Positions 45,903 through 57,881 of a stretch of DNA of 64,000 nucleotides are shown in pieces; the first letter of the stretch is position 1, and every line of letters starts with the position of its first letter. Source of the stretch: Alopecurus myosuroides (taxonomy: Eukaryota > Streptophyta > Magnoliopsida > Poales > Poaceae); NCBI GenBank assembly GCA_028641055.1, contig CM054060.1, positions 242,014,833 through 242,078,832 on the forward strand. Direction: 5' to 3'. Under the pieces are notes generated by a model. It was not told the DNA's origin, searched no databases, and worked only from the letters and a program-made list of their open reading frames with translations. The position numbers were made by a program, and so were the translations under genes.

Positions 45903-46518
45903 TGTTATGGAGGGTTAACCTCTAGGGTGGCCCGATCTTCACGAATCGACCAAGAACACGAAGAACGAGCGATGAACACGAGAGGGGAATCGAGGGCAAA
46001 CAAAAGGGGATAACTAGCGGGAACTGAAAGACCGAAATCTCCTTATCGGAAACCGCTTCAACCCCACGTGGCCGGTCCACCACGCCAATAGAACCTCAAG
46101 GATTATTTGAGATAGATTGGAAAGTTCCTAACTGATTCCCAAGGGGAAAGGATAGGTAACCCAGTGTAGCCTTGGTACGATCCTAGATACACATCATAGG
46201 AGTAGCCTTGATACGGTCCTAGATACAACCATAGGATTAGCCTCACAAGAGGGGTACAATAGCAAAGCTCAAAGTTCTAAATTCATCTCTAACCCTACAT
46301 CGAGCCAAAGGAGTTCCTTAAATATCCAAGGGGTTAGGTGAGGGGTGAAAAAGGGAGATTTTCTCCAAATCACGTGGTCCTCAAGGGGTCCGTCCTAGGA
46401 GGCTGCTCGGGGTGGAAGCGGGCGCAGGGCTGGCATCCGTTGCTGGCGCGCCAACCTGGGGCCGGGGTGGAGACGAGGCGCAGCCGGCCTAGAGCCAAGG
46501 TGGGGTTGCGAAGGAGCC
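45903..46518 (-). repeat. 3' portion of a gypsy LTR, minus strand
   Basis: Ends ...CATAACA before the primer site. It has a TATA-like GATATTTAAGG (near 46318-46328) and a partial tandem duplication (TCTAGGAC/TCGTATCAAGGCTAC units near 46165-46235). 46375-46518 is GC-rich. The LTR start was not found. The GC-rich part continues at 63085 across the Tekay insertion. The last five bases are the target duplication gagcc. Confidence 0.5.
46514..46518. repeat. Target-site duplication gagcc (left)
   Basis: Identical to 63085-63089, bracketing the Tekay element. Confidence 0.93.
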
Positions 46519-49500
46519 TGTCACATCCCTGTTTTTAAGCACTTGTATAATAGTATTTTAGCATGTCTCTTAAGACCTTTGTAATGAAATTAAGTGAACA
46601 ACATGTTGTGTACTGATGTTTACCTATGCAATATTAGTGGTGTGTTTCTTTTCACTCACTTGAGGAGTTTTTCTCCTAAGAAACACATTGCTTTATTATT
46701 GTTTTCCCATGATTTCCACTAAGGTTCTTATGAGATTATTTTTCAAGACTTGAGGTGACCTTTTGTTTCAACTTGAAAATGTGTTATTAATGTTTAGGAA
46801 TCATCTTGAACTTGAAATAAAATTAATTGGAAAAGATTCCATTAACTTTTCCATTATAAATTTTGCCCTGAAAAACAGCCTAGTAGCTGTTTTCAACCCT
46901 TGTTTTCAATCACAAGGATTATCCATTTATGGATTTTCTTTGATCAAAGTTACTCTCTGTAATGAGTAAAACAAAACTACACTCTTGGAAAAACCTACAA
47001 AGAAAATTAACACACAATGCCAAGATGGTTTTTGAGCCATCTTGATAAGATAGAATTTTGAGCATTTTAAAAACAGAGAATGTACCTACTTTGCCATTTA
47101 TTTTCAGAGCCATAAACCCATCATTTTTCAAATCAAATGGTTGGATCTGAAACTTGGATAGTTGTTCTTTGTTGAGCATTTTAAATCACTCATTTTAGAG
47201 CTGGTTTGCTTGGTGAAAACAAACCCAACTTTTGCTATCTCTGTCTGTTTTTCCAGCACTTAGAAAAATTCAGAAACTGTCTAACTGAATTTTTCTGACA
47301 GAACAGTGATTACACTTTTAGGCTTGATGTTTTTAGATATTGTGCACTGATCCAAGCCAGGGCACTTTGCCTATTCGAAAGCCTAATGTATATACTTCTA
47401 GAAGGTGGCATTGGATGCTACTTTGACTGACCAGGATGAGAGAAACATGAGGTGGCATTTGACTATATTGTGATGTCATTTGAGTGGTTGAAATAGTGTT
47501 GATTCTTTCTTTTGCCCATCACTTGGCCTTTGCTGTGGCCTTGCTCATCATTTTGGTACTTGCTTGACCCTTTGGCACCAATTGAAACCAGTGCAAGCCC
47601 TGGAGAACCCCCAAGGGGCAAGGGCATGCCCATGCCAAGCCAACCCGAGCACCCCCACCTTGGCCTCGTGGCTACAAAGCCCTAGAGGCCTAGCCCTCTC
47701 GCCAGCACACTCTCCTCACCCCACTGAACCACCCCGTCAAGCTCTCGGTTGCTCGTTCGCTCTGTGCGAGCGAGGCGAGCCGCGCCCATTTTCGGACCCG
47801 ATCGGATCGAGCTCGAGGTGGCGCCGCGACCACGGCCTCTCCCACCCCCTTTTCACCTCCATTGCGATCCCCTAGCTCGTGCCAACCTCCCTGACACCCT
47901 CTTGCCCTCGATCGCTTGCAGATTCATCGCCGTCGTCCTCGGAGCCGCCGCGGGACGCCGTCGAGCCGCCGCAGCGCACACCCGTCGCCACCGCCCGAGA
48001 CCGCGCCACGGCATCGCCCAAGCCACCCTCCTTCGACCCCGCACCGCCCCCTTGCTTCTCGCGAGCCCTAGGTGAGCAAAACCCCGTGCCCGTGAGGTGT
48101 TCGTCCGCGGTTAGGAGGGAGAGAGAGAGAGGAGCGACGCGGGGAGGAAGAAAGGACAGGGACCGTCGATCTGCGAATCGACGGCCCCCTTTAAACGCTG
48201 CGTTTCGCGCGCGCGCGCGCGCAGGCGGGCTGCGCTGTGCGTTTGCTGGGCCGCGCGCTGCCAGATCTGGCCCGTTGGGCAGTTTCGGTTAAAAAACGAT
48301 TATACTTTTTTTTCTGGCAGAATAGCTAGATCCTAGCTTTAGGCTTAAAAAAGGTAGCATATTAATTTATTTTACCTTGCTAATTTTTGTACTACTAGCC
48401 TTACAAAATTGCAACCATATCCCACTGGCAGAAACTTGTTTTGAGTTTTTATGATTTTTCTAAAAATCATATGCCAGACAGTACCCTAAAAATTGAAATG
48501 AATAGAACTTCAAAAATACAAAACATTTTTGAGCAAACTCGACTGTTTTGGAAAGCCCTTTCCAATACCTATCAGTAGAATTTTAGTTTGCATCAAGGAG
48601 AGTTACCATTTGGAAATACCATCCATTTTGGTAAAACATCAGTGGGCTATTCCATGATTTTTAGAGGGAGTTTGGGATATTATTTTTGAGTGAGGCAAGT
48701 TGGAGAAGCTTTGTAGTGATAAGGACTATCACATCCTAGAAGGATTTGCTTTTTAGAGCAACAGAAAAATTTAGAGAGACAGAACAAGTTTTGGCTATTT
48801 TCTGCCTAAATTTTAATTCTAGATCTTGCCTTTTATGTTACTTTTGTGAGTTGCAAATGATGTGATCTTGCTTGTTATGTTGTTTTCCATTGTGGTTATG
48901 AGGTATACAAGTTATATGAGCATGTTAGAATAAATGGTTTGAATGGTAGCATTTTAAAACTAGTTTTCCATGCTTATGTCTTGCTAATGGCTAGATTTTT
49001 ATGTATATGTTGAGTAGATATTTAAATAAATCTTTAGGCTAGTTGCTAGATTGTTTTTCATGGAACCAGTACCACCTAGGTACTGTTAATATGTTTATAG
49101 CACCTCTGGATGCTTGGTGCTTGTGTTTGAAATAGGTTTAAAATAGGAATGCTTAAGGACTAGATTGCACACTAGGAGATTCATGAATGTTTTTGTGTCT
49201 TGTTTTCCACTAGGGAAAAATAGGACTTTTTGGTATTGAAACCAGAGGATGAAAAGTACTTGTGGCAATATTTTCTTTAGGGTTTTCACCTCTGAAAGAT
49301 TTCCTTTCAATAGCACAAAAGTATGAGTAGCACTTGGGTGACTAGAAATAAATCTCCTCACATGTGTAGTTTTTTTTTAGCATATCTATCCTTGTTTCCT
49401 AGCTATGTTTTTATGTTATTTTTGTGAGATCCAGTAGCATATATGGTACTGGTTAGAGGTGTATTTTGCCTCTGAAATCTTGCACACTTGGGCATAACAT

Positions 49501-51721
49501 TAGCTAGTAGAGTCTAAACTAGTCTAGTAGTTTCCTAAATTTTCTACTAGTATGAGTAGGAATTTTTGGGTGTTTGTTTGTTGTTTTTAGCACTTTTATA
49601 AAAGTGACCAGAGGCTTATTAACCTCTTGGTGAGCATATTTACTAGTGGAACACCCACTGGTATGTTTGCCTCATAGTGGAAAATAGGTTGACTTGTTGT
49701 CATGAGCTTATTTTCACTACTTGAGTAATTTAGCAAATTATGTGTGCTAGCCATAGGAATTGTTGTGGGGATTTTTAGGCATCAAAATGTGTTTTATGGG
49801 ACACCCTACTGTCCAGTAGCATGTGCTATATCCCACTGGTCCACAATGTTCTTAACTAAGAATCATTGTTTTGGCCACACATAAGCACTAGGAAAAAGCA
49901 GATTTTCCAACTATAGTTTTTATGCCAATTTTTCTTTAGGGAAAAATTGAGAACTATGGGTGGTACCTTTTGATTGCTTGCTGTATGTATTGCTTGTAGC
50001 ATTGCTTGCCTTGCTTGGTTCTGAAAGTGTGTCTTTATTTCTTTTTACGACGTTAGAAAACGAGGAGGAAGGAATTGCTGAAGAAGGGTATTGCAACTCC
50101 TGTTACTTTCAGGATCAGGACCATCACTTGTACCAAGGCAAGCCATCCTAATGCTTGCTGTATAACTACTTATCATTATCTATCATGCATGCTTTCCACT
50201 TCTGAAGTTTTACAAAACTATGCCTTCAAAAACTATTTTTGTGTGAATCCTACTACTACTATTACTACTACTAGTATAAGGACTCATAATCATAGTCAAC
50301 TTGGTATTACCAAGCCCTTAGACACTAAATGGTATATAAATACCATACACCTACTTAAAAACTTGAGTTCTTAAATGAACTAAATAAAATGTGTTTTTTT
50401 TGTAAACAAATGCCTTATGGAAGGAAAACCCGGAGGAAGGGTGAGACCCTGTCTGCCGGAAGAATTGTTATGAGGGGAAATTTTATGAGAAATGTTTACA
50501 AAAGACACATAACCTAGTCTTCGCTGGACAACCATTATCGTACTGCCACTTTACCCCAATATGGGTAGGGGCTTGATTAAAAACTTGTTAGGGTTAGTAT
50601 ATGTGCTATCTCAAAGGCTATAGGGGATTGGATCCTCCGAACCGAAATGTCGCTAGGAGTGAGTATACGGGACATCTAAAGTGTGGGATTAATTTTCCCT
50701 CCGGATGCAGCAATTGGGTCTCCTGTTTGAGCGGTGTGTGACATGGCTTGCCAGGGAGGGAAACCCCAATTGAAGAGATAGTCATGTACTAGCTTGTACA
50801 GAGTGGATAGTCAAGACCAGTTATCTGATGTTCTCATAGGTTGGGAACAGTCCATGGTTGTTTCATGGCAGACTCTGGATCTAGTGGAAATGTGTACACC
50901 TCTGCAGAGTAAAACTATTTCGAGATAGCCGCGTCCTCGGATATGGACGGTTGAATGGCCATGTAGCTAGTATTGTGTCAACTTCTCAAAAGAGGTTTTG
51001 AAGGAAGGCTTTTGGTACCTGAGAGGTACTATGGAGGAATGACTTGGTATCTGCGAGATACCGATGAGAAAGAAACTACTACTAAAAGTTTCTGAAAAGA
51101 AAAACTTTCTTTTCCAAAAATTATTATAAAACCTCCAAGATATGTGATATCTACGAGAGCAAAACTACATTATTTTAAATGATTTTGTTTACAAAGAAGT
51201 GAACTTGAAGAATCAACCATGGCAAGTCTTTTATCTGTCATGGGTAGCTGAACCATATGTATGGCCTACCCACTCCACCAAATAAGCATGTATGCATTAT
51301 TGTAAGCTAATAAAGGATGTCTTGTTGAGTACATTCAAATGTACTCATTTGGTTTCGCCCCTGGTATCTACTTATCAGACTACGAGGAGCCACCTCAGGA
51401 GGAGTACTATGAGGAGGAGTTCTACGCTGATGGCCCTGCGAGTTAGGATCGTCTCCCAGTCAGCAGCCTGTAGGATGAGGCGTGACTCGGGTTCTACTAC
51501 GCTATGCTTATCGTCTTCCGCTGTGTTTGCTTTGGAATGTCTGTCCTGCGTGACAGTTGCTAAGAACTTGGTCATGTGACCATTTATGTAAGACTCTATA
51601 TTCGTGTAATGGATGATGTATCCTGTATGCCAACTAAGTATGTTGTTCACGACTGGTTCTTCTGGGATCGTGAATGAATGCATATGAGGGGTTCTGGACC
51701 TACCGGTCTGGGGCCTCTACA
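46519..51721 (+). repeat. 5' LTR of Tekay chromovirus
   Basis: From TGTCACATCCCTG to GGGGCCTCTACA. AT-rich overall, with a GC-rich block at 47560-48290 including a CG dinucleotide run near 48208-48223. No supported gene inside. The small ORFs recur identically in the other LTR only because the LTRs are nearly identical. Confidence 0.95.
47560..48290 (+). promoter_or_regulatory. GC-rich LTR block, probable transcript leader
   Basis: A GC-rich, CpG-rich block in an AT-rich LTR. It holds an acceptor-like CGATCGCTTGCAG|A (near 47912-47924) and a strong donor-like CCCTAG|GTGAGC (48071/48072). Both Tekay-like families in this window have a block of this kind ending in CCCTAG|GT, which suggests a conserved 5' splice site in the leader. 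No TATA box can be assigned with confidence. Confidence 0.45.
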
Positions 51722-51725
51722 AAGT

Positions 51726-51737
51726 TGGTATCAGAGC
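51726..51737 (+). other. Primer-binding site of Tekay chromovirus
   Basis: TGGTATCAGAGC, four bases after the LTR, matches the 3' end of initiator Met tRNA. Confidence 0.93.
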
Positions 51738-51963
51738 CATCCTGACTCTAGGAGACCTTAGTTAGCATGGACGTTAGTGTATACTCCGATAATCTAAGTT
51801 ACTAATACAAAGAAAATTGGATATATGACTAAGTATAAAACTATTCCCTATATCCCACCACCTCTCTGGGTTAGACTCTACTTGCATTAAAGTTATTTCT
51901 TGCATGAACCTAAAACTTTGCACACTTGGGTCTAACTTAAACTATACTTAAAATTTTGTGTAG

Positions 51964-52920
51964 ATGGACGTGGACATCACCGTGGCTTTTCAGTTGGGAC
52001 GTCCACGTGGCGAGCATTTCCTTTTCGAGGAGAGGCTAGTATCTATGGCTACTGTGTTGGGACGGCCACTTCCGGAGCTGCGAGGAGGACTAGTTGCCGG
52101 GGCACCTCTGGAGGGAGACTGGTACGCGGAGGTCACTATCCGCGCACCTCTGGCTAGCCCGACAGTGGAGACCTACGTGTACCGTGCTGTCGATCGTTCA
52201 TGGAACGAGGCTGCGGTGCGCGTGATTCAGGAGTCAGTAGCACGTCTGGCGCACATCGGGGAGTACATGTTCATCGGATCCCGATTCGAGCTGATTGGGA
52301 GGCGTGATGAGGATGGTATACCACTTCCTGTCGAGCCAGACTTCACCACTGTTGGTCCCCACCTGGACGAGATGGAGATTCTGCTACACCGCACTCAGCT
52401 CAGGTTGGACGACCAGCGTCTTGACACCCTCCACGGCCTATTGGTGCACCACACACTGATATCCGAGACTGACGAGCTGAGGGCTGAGCTTCACGACAGC
52501 CAGGAGGAGAGTGGAGCTCTGGCTCAGCAGTTGTCCGAGTCGAGGGAGCAGTTAGAGGCTGCTACCGCGAAGCACCGTGCCTTACGGAGGCAGCTGAGGG
52601 CCACCCGCCTTGGCCGTGCACGCCTCACCACTAGACTGACGGCCCTGGAGGGGGCTAACGCCGTTCTGCGCGGCAGACTTCAGATAGCTCGTGATGACAT
52701 AGCCACGAGAGACGCTGCCGTAGAGGAGCTGGAGGAGGAGGCCGCAGAGCTCCACAGGGAGATTGAGGATCTTCTGCCTGTTGAGGACGTTCCCTCTGAC
52801 TTAGAGGGGATGGATATGAGCGAGGCTAGCGAGCAGGATGATGATGACCTGCTTGACGAGGAGGAGGAGGACCCTGAGGAGCGTATCTTCGACGTTGGGG
52901 ACAGCGACGACTCTGTGTAG
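51964..52920 (+). CDS. ORF0: coiled-coil protein of unknown function upstream of gag
   Basis: An uninterrupted 318-residue frame. Residues 1-115 look globular (no motif I know), with the start MDVDITVAFQLGRPRGEHFL. About 165-275 is a long Glu/Arg/Leu-rich coiled coil (ELRAELHDSQEESGALAQQL, VEELEEEAAELHREIEDLL). 285-318 is strongly acidic (DDDDLLDEEEEDPEE). No signal peptide or membrane span. The ATG directly follows TTTTGTGTAG, a possible 3' splice site. Base composition is clearly GC-richer than the neighbouring gag-pol. An extra upstream ORF (orf0) is, from memory, reported in the rice Tekay-like elements RIRE3/RIRE8. Whether this one is homologous is untested. The coiled coil could serve assembly or RNA handling (inference). 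Confidence 0.8.
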   Translation: MDVDITVAFQLGRPRGEHFLFEERLVSMATVLGRPLPELRGGLVAGAPLEGDWYAEVTIRAPLASPTVETYVYRAVDRSWNEAAVRVIQESVARLAHIGEYMFIGSRFELIGRRDEDGIPLPVEPDFTTVGPHLDEMEILLHRTQLRLDDQRLDTLHGLLVHHTLISETDELRAELHDSQEESGALAQQLSESREQLEAATAKHRALRRQLRATRLGRARLTTRLTALEGANAVLRGRLQIARDDIATRDAAVEELEEEAAELHREIEDLLPVEDVPSDLEGMDMSEASEQDDDDLLDEEEEDPEERIFDVGDSDDSV

Positions 52921-53308
52921 TCGCTGCCTTCTCACCCTTAGCACATGGTGCTGGTCTAGATACTAGTTAGGTATGCTAGATCGTTTTGCTAGATAGTTTG
53001 CTAGTAGTAGCCTTGCGATGACCCCACCAATCGCACCCCCTGTAGCTCGATGAAGCCTTCCTTGTATGATATGGCTTGTGATGTGTGTGTGTAATGTAAG
53101 GAACTCTGTTTAATTATGGTGATGAATGAAATGTTAGGCTTGGTTTCGGTTGATTGTCACTACTTTGCGTTCATTTCATTCAAGTTTGCGACTGCCCCGC
53201 TCTTGTTTTTGAAACATATCGCTAGTATTCCTTTTGTTTAAATATTAAGGTACTGGGTTTTCAAAAACAAGAATTTATTTCTTAGACTTACACATGTTTC
53301 ACTTCAGC
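52921..53308 (+). other. Spacer between ORF0 and gag, with poly(A)-like signals and an acceptor-like site
   Basis: The first part contains TTGTATGATATGGC and a TG-rich run (GTGATGTGTGTGTGTAATG, about 53077-53095), followed by AATGTAA and AATGAAATG, which resembles a plant polyadenylation region. The last part ends in TTTCACTTCAG (53297-53307), a good 3' splice site just one base before the preferred gag ATG. This fits separate mRNAs for ORF0 and gag-pol. Confidence 0.45.
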
Positions 53309-56300
53309 ATGGCACCCCGTCGCGAACCCCCACCGCCACCACCACCCACAGTGGAGGCGCTGTTGGCCCTGCTGATGGAAGATCGCCAGGCCAGCCGAGA
53401 TGAGAGTGCTGCTACCATTACCGCTCTGCAACAACTAGCTGCTGCCGCCAACAATAATGGCAATGGCAATGGCAATGGCAATGGTACTCGCTCGAGACTG
53501 AGAGATTTTCAGCACACCAACCCCCCAATTTTCACAAGGATTGTGGAGCCTCTCGATGCTGACGACTGGCTCCGCACCATTGCAAACAAACTGGAGGTCG
53601 CTTCAGTAGAGGAGAATGATAAGGTCCTGTTGGCCTCCCATTTTCTCGCTGGTCCTGCCAGGACTTGGTGGGAAACTACACGTGAGACTGTTGCTGCTGG
53701 TCACGTGTTCACCTGGGAGGAATTCTCTGCAAGGTTCCGCAAGTATCACATTCCCCAGGGGATGATGGCACTTATGCGGGAGAAGTTTCTAAATCTGAAG
53801 CAGGGAAGTATGCCGGTGTCTGAATACTGGGAGAATTTCACTACTCTGTCCCGGTATGCACAGGATGATATTAATACTGATGCTAAGAAGAAGGAGAGGT
53901 TCTTAAATGGGCTGGATGATGAGCTCCAGTGCTCTCTAGTAGTGGTTCCATTCCAGGACATGGAGACTCTTGCTAATGCCGCTATGGTGCTGGAGCACAA
54001 GCGGAAATCTGCTGATGATAACCGCAAGAGGAAAATGACTGCTCATGGAGGACCTAGTGCTCAGAGAACTCGCAACACTCCGTATGCGAGGCCACCAACT
54101 CACAAGGCGCCTGCTTATGCACCCCGCCCCAACCACAACTATGCACCAAGGCCCAACAACTACAACCACCCTGCACCGTATGCACCAAGGTACGGAGGAA
54201 ACAGCTATGGTGGTAACCATGGGAATCACTCTGGGAATAATCATGGAAACCGCTATGGAGGTAACACTGGAGGAAATGGGAACCACACCAACAATGCTCC
54301 CAAACCAAACCCAAGCTCAAAGCCTTCTGGAGGTTGCTTTGCCTGTGGAAAGGAGGGTCACTTCGCTCGCGATTGCCCCAACAAAGCTACTGCTCCAGCC
54401 CAGCCTGCTGCAACCAAGATGAACCATGGTCCTTCCACTGGACGGCAGAATAGGATGAAGGGACACCTGAACCATATCAATGCTGCAGAAGCTCAGGAGG
54501 CACCAGACATGGTGATGGGTATGTTTCCTGTCAACTCGGTACCAGCCGCAGTACTGTTTGATTCTGGTGCATCACATTCCTTTGTCACTAAACCGTTTGC
54601 TGAGAAAAGTGGTATGAAGCATTCCCGTATGCACAACCCTATGTTAGTACAAATACCTGGGGATAGTACTAAAGCCAACCTAATTTGCAATGAGGTACCA
54701 GTAGAAATTCAAGGGAAAACTTTTCATGCTGATCTTATAGTACTGGGATCCAAAGGGATAGAAGTGGTACTCGGTATGAACTGGATGGCCAAGTATAAGG
54801 GAGTTATCGACTGCACTAAGAAATCTATTGAAATGATCTCAGAGGATGGGGAAAAGGTTGCGTACACTGCAACCCGACCCTCGTCACAAGTTCACTGCCA
54901 CACTGGTATAGCCCAACCTGCCCTTGAGGAAGTCCCGGTAGTTTGCGAATACCCGGATGTTTTTCCTGAAGAATTACCCGGTATGCCCCCTGATCGGGAT
55001 ATCGAGTTTGTGATCGAGTTAGTGCCCGGAACTGGACCCATAGCACAGAAGCCGTATCGGATGAACCCGAAGGAATTAGATGAGTTGAAGACTCAACTGG
55101 AGGACATGTTAAGGAAGGGATTGATCCGCCCTAGTGCATCACCCTGGGGATCTCCGATCATTTTTGTGGGAAAACGGGACGGTACCACTCGTTTATGTGT
55201 GGACTACCGCAAGTTAAATGATGTTACCATCAAGAACAAATACCCGTTGCCCAAAATTGAAGACTTGTTTGACCAGTTGAATGGGGCTGTAATCTTCTCC
55301 AAGATTGACCTTCGGACTGGTTATCATCAATTGAAAGTCCGTGATACTGATATCCCAAAGACTGCTTTCACCACTCGTTACGGGCTGTATGAATACACCG
55401 TAATGTCCTTTGGTCTAACCAATGCCCCTGCCTATTTCATGAATCTCATGAATAAGGTATTCATGGATTTTCTAGACAAGTTTGTCGTGGTGTTTATTGA
55501 CGACATTCTTATATATTCGAGGAGTGAGGAAGAACACGAAGAACATCTGAGACTTGTGCTCGGAACACTTCGTGAGCATCAACTGTATGCTAAGTTTAGT
55601 AAATGTCAATTCTGGTTGACGGAAGTCGGATTTCTTGGACATGTAGTATCTGCGGGAGGAATATCTGTTGACCCTGCTCTAGTTCAGTCTGTGGAGAAGC
55701 GTGCTGCTCCGACCAACCAGACTGAAGTCAGATCCTTTCTGGGTTTGGCAGGATATTACCGCAAGTTTGTTCAGGGATTCTCGAGTATAGCCAGACCCCT
55801 CACCCAGTTGCTCAAGAAGGATAGCAAGTTCCTATGGACGGACAAATGTGAAGAGAGTTTCAATGAGTTGAAGCACCGACTGGTGTCTGCCCCAATCCTT
55901 ATAATGCCAGATGTCACCAAGAATTTCGACGTATATTGTGACGCTTCTAAGCTTGGTCTTGGAAGCGTGCTTATGCAAGAAGGGAAGGTGATATCTTTCA
56001 TATCCCGCCAGTTAAGACCCCACGAGTTGAATTATCCCACTCATGATTTAGAGCTTGCTGCCGTTGTTCATGCTCTCAAGACATGGCGGCACTTTCTTAT
56101 GGGAAGAAGAGTGGAAATTTACACGGATCATAAGAGTTTAAAGTATATCTTTACTCAACGTGAGCTCAACATGAGGCAGCACCGCTGGATTGAGCTCATT
56201 AAAGATTATGATCTGAGTATTCATTATCACCCGGGAAAAGCAAATGTGGTTGCAGACGCTCTTAGTCGAGAGCCGGCCTCTCTAAATGCTATGATTTTAG

Positions 56301-57838
56301 TAAGGCAACCCGAGTTGTGGAAAGAGCTGGACCAGCTTGGTATTGAAGTGGTCAGCTATGGCATGTTGGACGCCATAGAACTTAAACCAACCCTGGTTGA
56401 CCAAATCAAAGAAGCGCAGAAAGGCCAGAAAAGTATTGATGGGATTAAAGCCCGCATGGAGAAGGAGAAGGTTGCTGGGTTTACCATCGATGCTGATGGA
56501 GGATTATGGTATGAAGGCCGTATTTGTGTTCCCTCTGAATCTGATCTCAAGCAGACCATCATGGTCGAGGCTCATGAGACCATGTATTCTATCCATCCTG
56601 GAGGAACAAAGATGTATCAAGACCTGAAAGAGAGATTCTGGTGGCATGGAATGAAGCGAGAGATTGCTTCGTTCGTAGCCAAGTGCCATGTCTGCCAGCA
56701 AGTAAAAGCCGGACACCAGCGTCCCGCTGGATTGCTCCAACCATTGCAAGTGCCTGTTTGGAAATGGGATGAAGTGGGAATGGACTTCATCACTGGACTT
56801 CCTAGGTCCAGCCGAGGAAATGATTCTATATGGGTTGTCGTGGACAGGCTCACAAAAGTTGCTCACTTTATTCCTGTCCGGACAACCTATCGTGGAGATC
56901 AGCTTGCGGATCTTTACATTTCTCGGATTGTCAGCCTACACGGAGTCCCAAGCAGGATTGTATCTGATCGAGGTACACAGTTCACATCTAGATTTTGGAA
57001 GAAGTTGCACGAGAGTTTGGGAACCAAACTAGCTTTTAGCACAGCATATCACCCGCAGACTGATGGACAAACAGAGCGTGTGAACCAAATTCTGGAGGAC
57101 ATGCTCCGTGCTTGTGTGTTGTCCTATGGAACTAAATGGGAAGACTGTCTGCCCTTCGCAGAGTTTTCTTACAACAACAGTTATCAGTCTAGCTTGCAAA
57201 TGGCCCCTTTTGAAGCGCTGTATGGACGTAAATGCCGTACACCTTTAAATTGGACTGAGACTGGAGACAGTCAGGTTTTTGGTGTGGACACTTTGAAGGC
57301 TGCAGAGGAGCAGGTCCAACTTATTCGGGAACGTTTAAAGACAGCTCAATCTCGTCAGAAGAGTTATGCTGATACGAAGCGTCGTGATGTCTCTTTCAGC
57401 ATTGGAGAATTCGTGTACCTTCGTGTTACGCCACTCAAAGGGATGCAGCGTTTCCATGTCAAGGGAAAGCTGGCCCCCAGGTATATTGGCCCTTTTAAGA
57501 TCTTGGCACGTCGTGGCGAAGTTTCTTATCAGTTAGAATTACCTGAGGAGCTATCTGCTTTTCACAATGTTTTCCATGTGTCATTGCTCCGGAAATGTCT
57601 TCAAGTACCGGAGAAGGATCTCTCGTATCAAGACGTGGATTTCAGGACCATTGACATAAATGATGATTTGACTTATCGTGATAGACCCCTGCGGGTTCTC
57701 GAGGAAATGGTGCGTGCTACCAGGAACCGTGCTATAAAATTCCTTAAGATTCAGTGGACCAATCACTCTGAGGAAGAAGCTACCTGGGAGCGTGAGGATG
57801 ATATCAGGAAGGAGTTTCCTGATTTTCTTAAAGCCTAG
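53309..57838 (+). CDS. gag-pol: Gag-Pol polyprotein of Tekay chromovirus
   Basis: One uninterrupted 1509-residue frame. I prefer ATG 53309 (A at -3, G at +4, after an acceptor-like site) to the in-frame ATG 53294 with weak context. Order: Pro-rich start and AsnGly repeat; gag core ([12 protein letters not shown], about 110-200); Asn/His/Gly-rich linker; zinc knuckle [14 protein letters not shown] (343-356); protease FDSGASHSF (about 417-425); RT with VDYRKLND (about 629) and FIDD (729-732); RNase H (Asp 878 to about 995, [14 protein letters not shown]); integrase with HHCC from His 1096 and DDE at 1159, 1220 and 1256; GPF-type module; chromodomain (about 1440-1508, [17 protein letters not shown]). 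The chromodomain likely steers integration to heterochromatin. No internal stop, so probably functional. Confidence 0.95.
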   Translation: MAPRREPPPPPPPTVEALLALLMEDRQASRDESAATITALQQLAAAANNNGNGNGNGNGTRSRLRDFQHTNPPIFTRIVEPLDADDWLRTIANKLEVASVEENDKVLLASHFLAGPARTWWETTRETVAAGHVFTWEEFSARFRKYHIPQGMMALMREKFLNLKQGSMPVSEYWENFTTLSRYAQDDINTDAKKKERFLNGLDDELQCSLVVVPFQDMETLANAAMVLEHKRKSADDNRKRKMTAHGGPSAQRTRNTPYARPPTHKAPAYAPRPNHNYAPRPNNYNHPAPYAPRYGGNSYGGNHGNHSGNNHGNRYGGNTGGNGNHTNNAPKPNPSSKPSGGCFACGKEGHFARDCPNKATAPAQPAATKMNHGPSTGRQNRMKGHLNHINAAEAQEAPDMVMGMFPVNSVPAAVLFDSGASHSFVTKPFAEKSGMKHSRMHNPMLVQIPGDSTKANLICNEVPVEIQGKTFHADLIVLGSKGIEVVLGMNWMAKYKGVIDCTKKSIEMISEDGEKVAYTATRPSSQVHCHTGIAQPALEEVPVVCEYPDVFPEELPGMPPDRDIEFVIELVPGTGPIAQKPYRMNPKELDELKTQLEDMLRKGLIRPSASPWGSPIIFVGKRDGTTRLCVDYRKLNDVTIKNKYPLPKIEDLFDQLNGAVIFSKIDLRTGYHQLKVRDTDIPKTAFTTRYGLYEYTVMSFGLTNAPAYFMNLMNKVFMDFLDKFVVVFIDDILIYSRSEEEHEEHLRLVLGTLREHQLYAKFSKCQFWLTEVGFLGHVVSAGGISVDPALVQSVEKRAAPTNQTEVRSFLGLAGYYRKFVQGFSSIARPLTQLLKKDSKFLWTDKCEESFNELKHRLVSAPILIMPDVTKNFDVYCDASKLGLGSVLMQEGKVISFISRQLRPHELNYPTHDLELAAVVHALKTWRHFLMGRRVEIYTDHKSLKYIFTQRELNMRQHRWIELIKDYDLSIHYHPGKANVVADALSREPASLNAMILVRQPELWKELDQLGIEVVSYGMLDAIELKPTLVDQIKEAQKGQKSIDGIKARMEKEKVAGFTIDADGGLWYEGRICVPSESDLKQTIMVEAHETMYSIHPGGTKMYQDLKERFWWHGMKREIASFVAKCHVCQQVKAGHQRPAGLLQPLQVPVWKWDEVGMDFITGLPRSSRGNDSIWVVVDRLTKVAHFIPVRTTYRGDQLADLYISRIVSLHGVPSRIVSDRGTQFTSRFWKKLHESLGTKLAFSTAYHPQTDGQTERVNQILEDMLRACVLSYGTKWEDCLPFAEFSYNNSYQSSLQMAPFEALYGRKCRTPLNWTETGDSQVFGVDTLKAAEEQVQLIRERLKTAQSRQKSYADTKRRDVSFSIGEFVYLRVTPLKGMQRFHVKGKLAPRYIGPFKILARRGEVSYQLELPEELSAFHNVFHVSLLRKCLQVPEKDLSYQDVDFRTIDINDDLTYRDRPLRVLEEMVRATRNRAIKFLKIQWTNHSEEEATWEREDDIRKEFPDFLKA
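53450..53482 (+). repeat. AATGGC hexamer repeat in gag
   Basis: About five copies of AATGGC encode an Asn-Gly run near residues 49-58 of Gag. In frame, so it changes only length. Confidence 0.8.
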
Positions 57839-57844
57839 ACCCGC

Positions 57845-57881
57845 GAATCTCGGGGCGAGATTCTTTTAAGGGGGGGAGATT
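57845..57881 (+). promoter_or_regulatory. Hairpin plus polypurine tract, Tekay chromovirus
   Basis: GAATCTCG (57845-57852), loop GGG, CGAGATTC (57856-57863), seven bases after the gag-pol stop. Then AAGGGGGGGAGA (57868-57879) before the LTR at 57882. Confidence 0.9.

Noticed and set aside
48208..48223. CG dinucleotide run (and 59571-59586) as a Z-DNA regulatory site
   Set aside because: A short simple repeat in the LTR. No evidence for function beyond its sequence.
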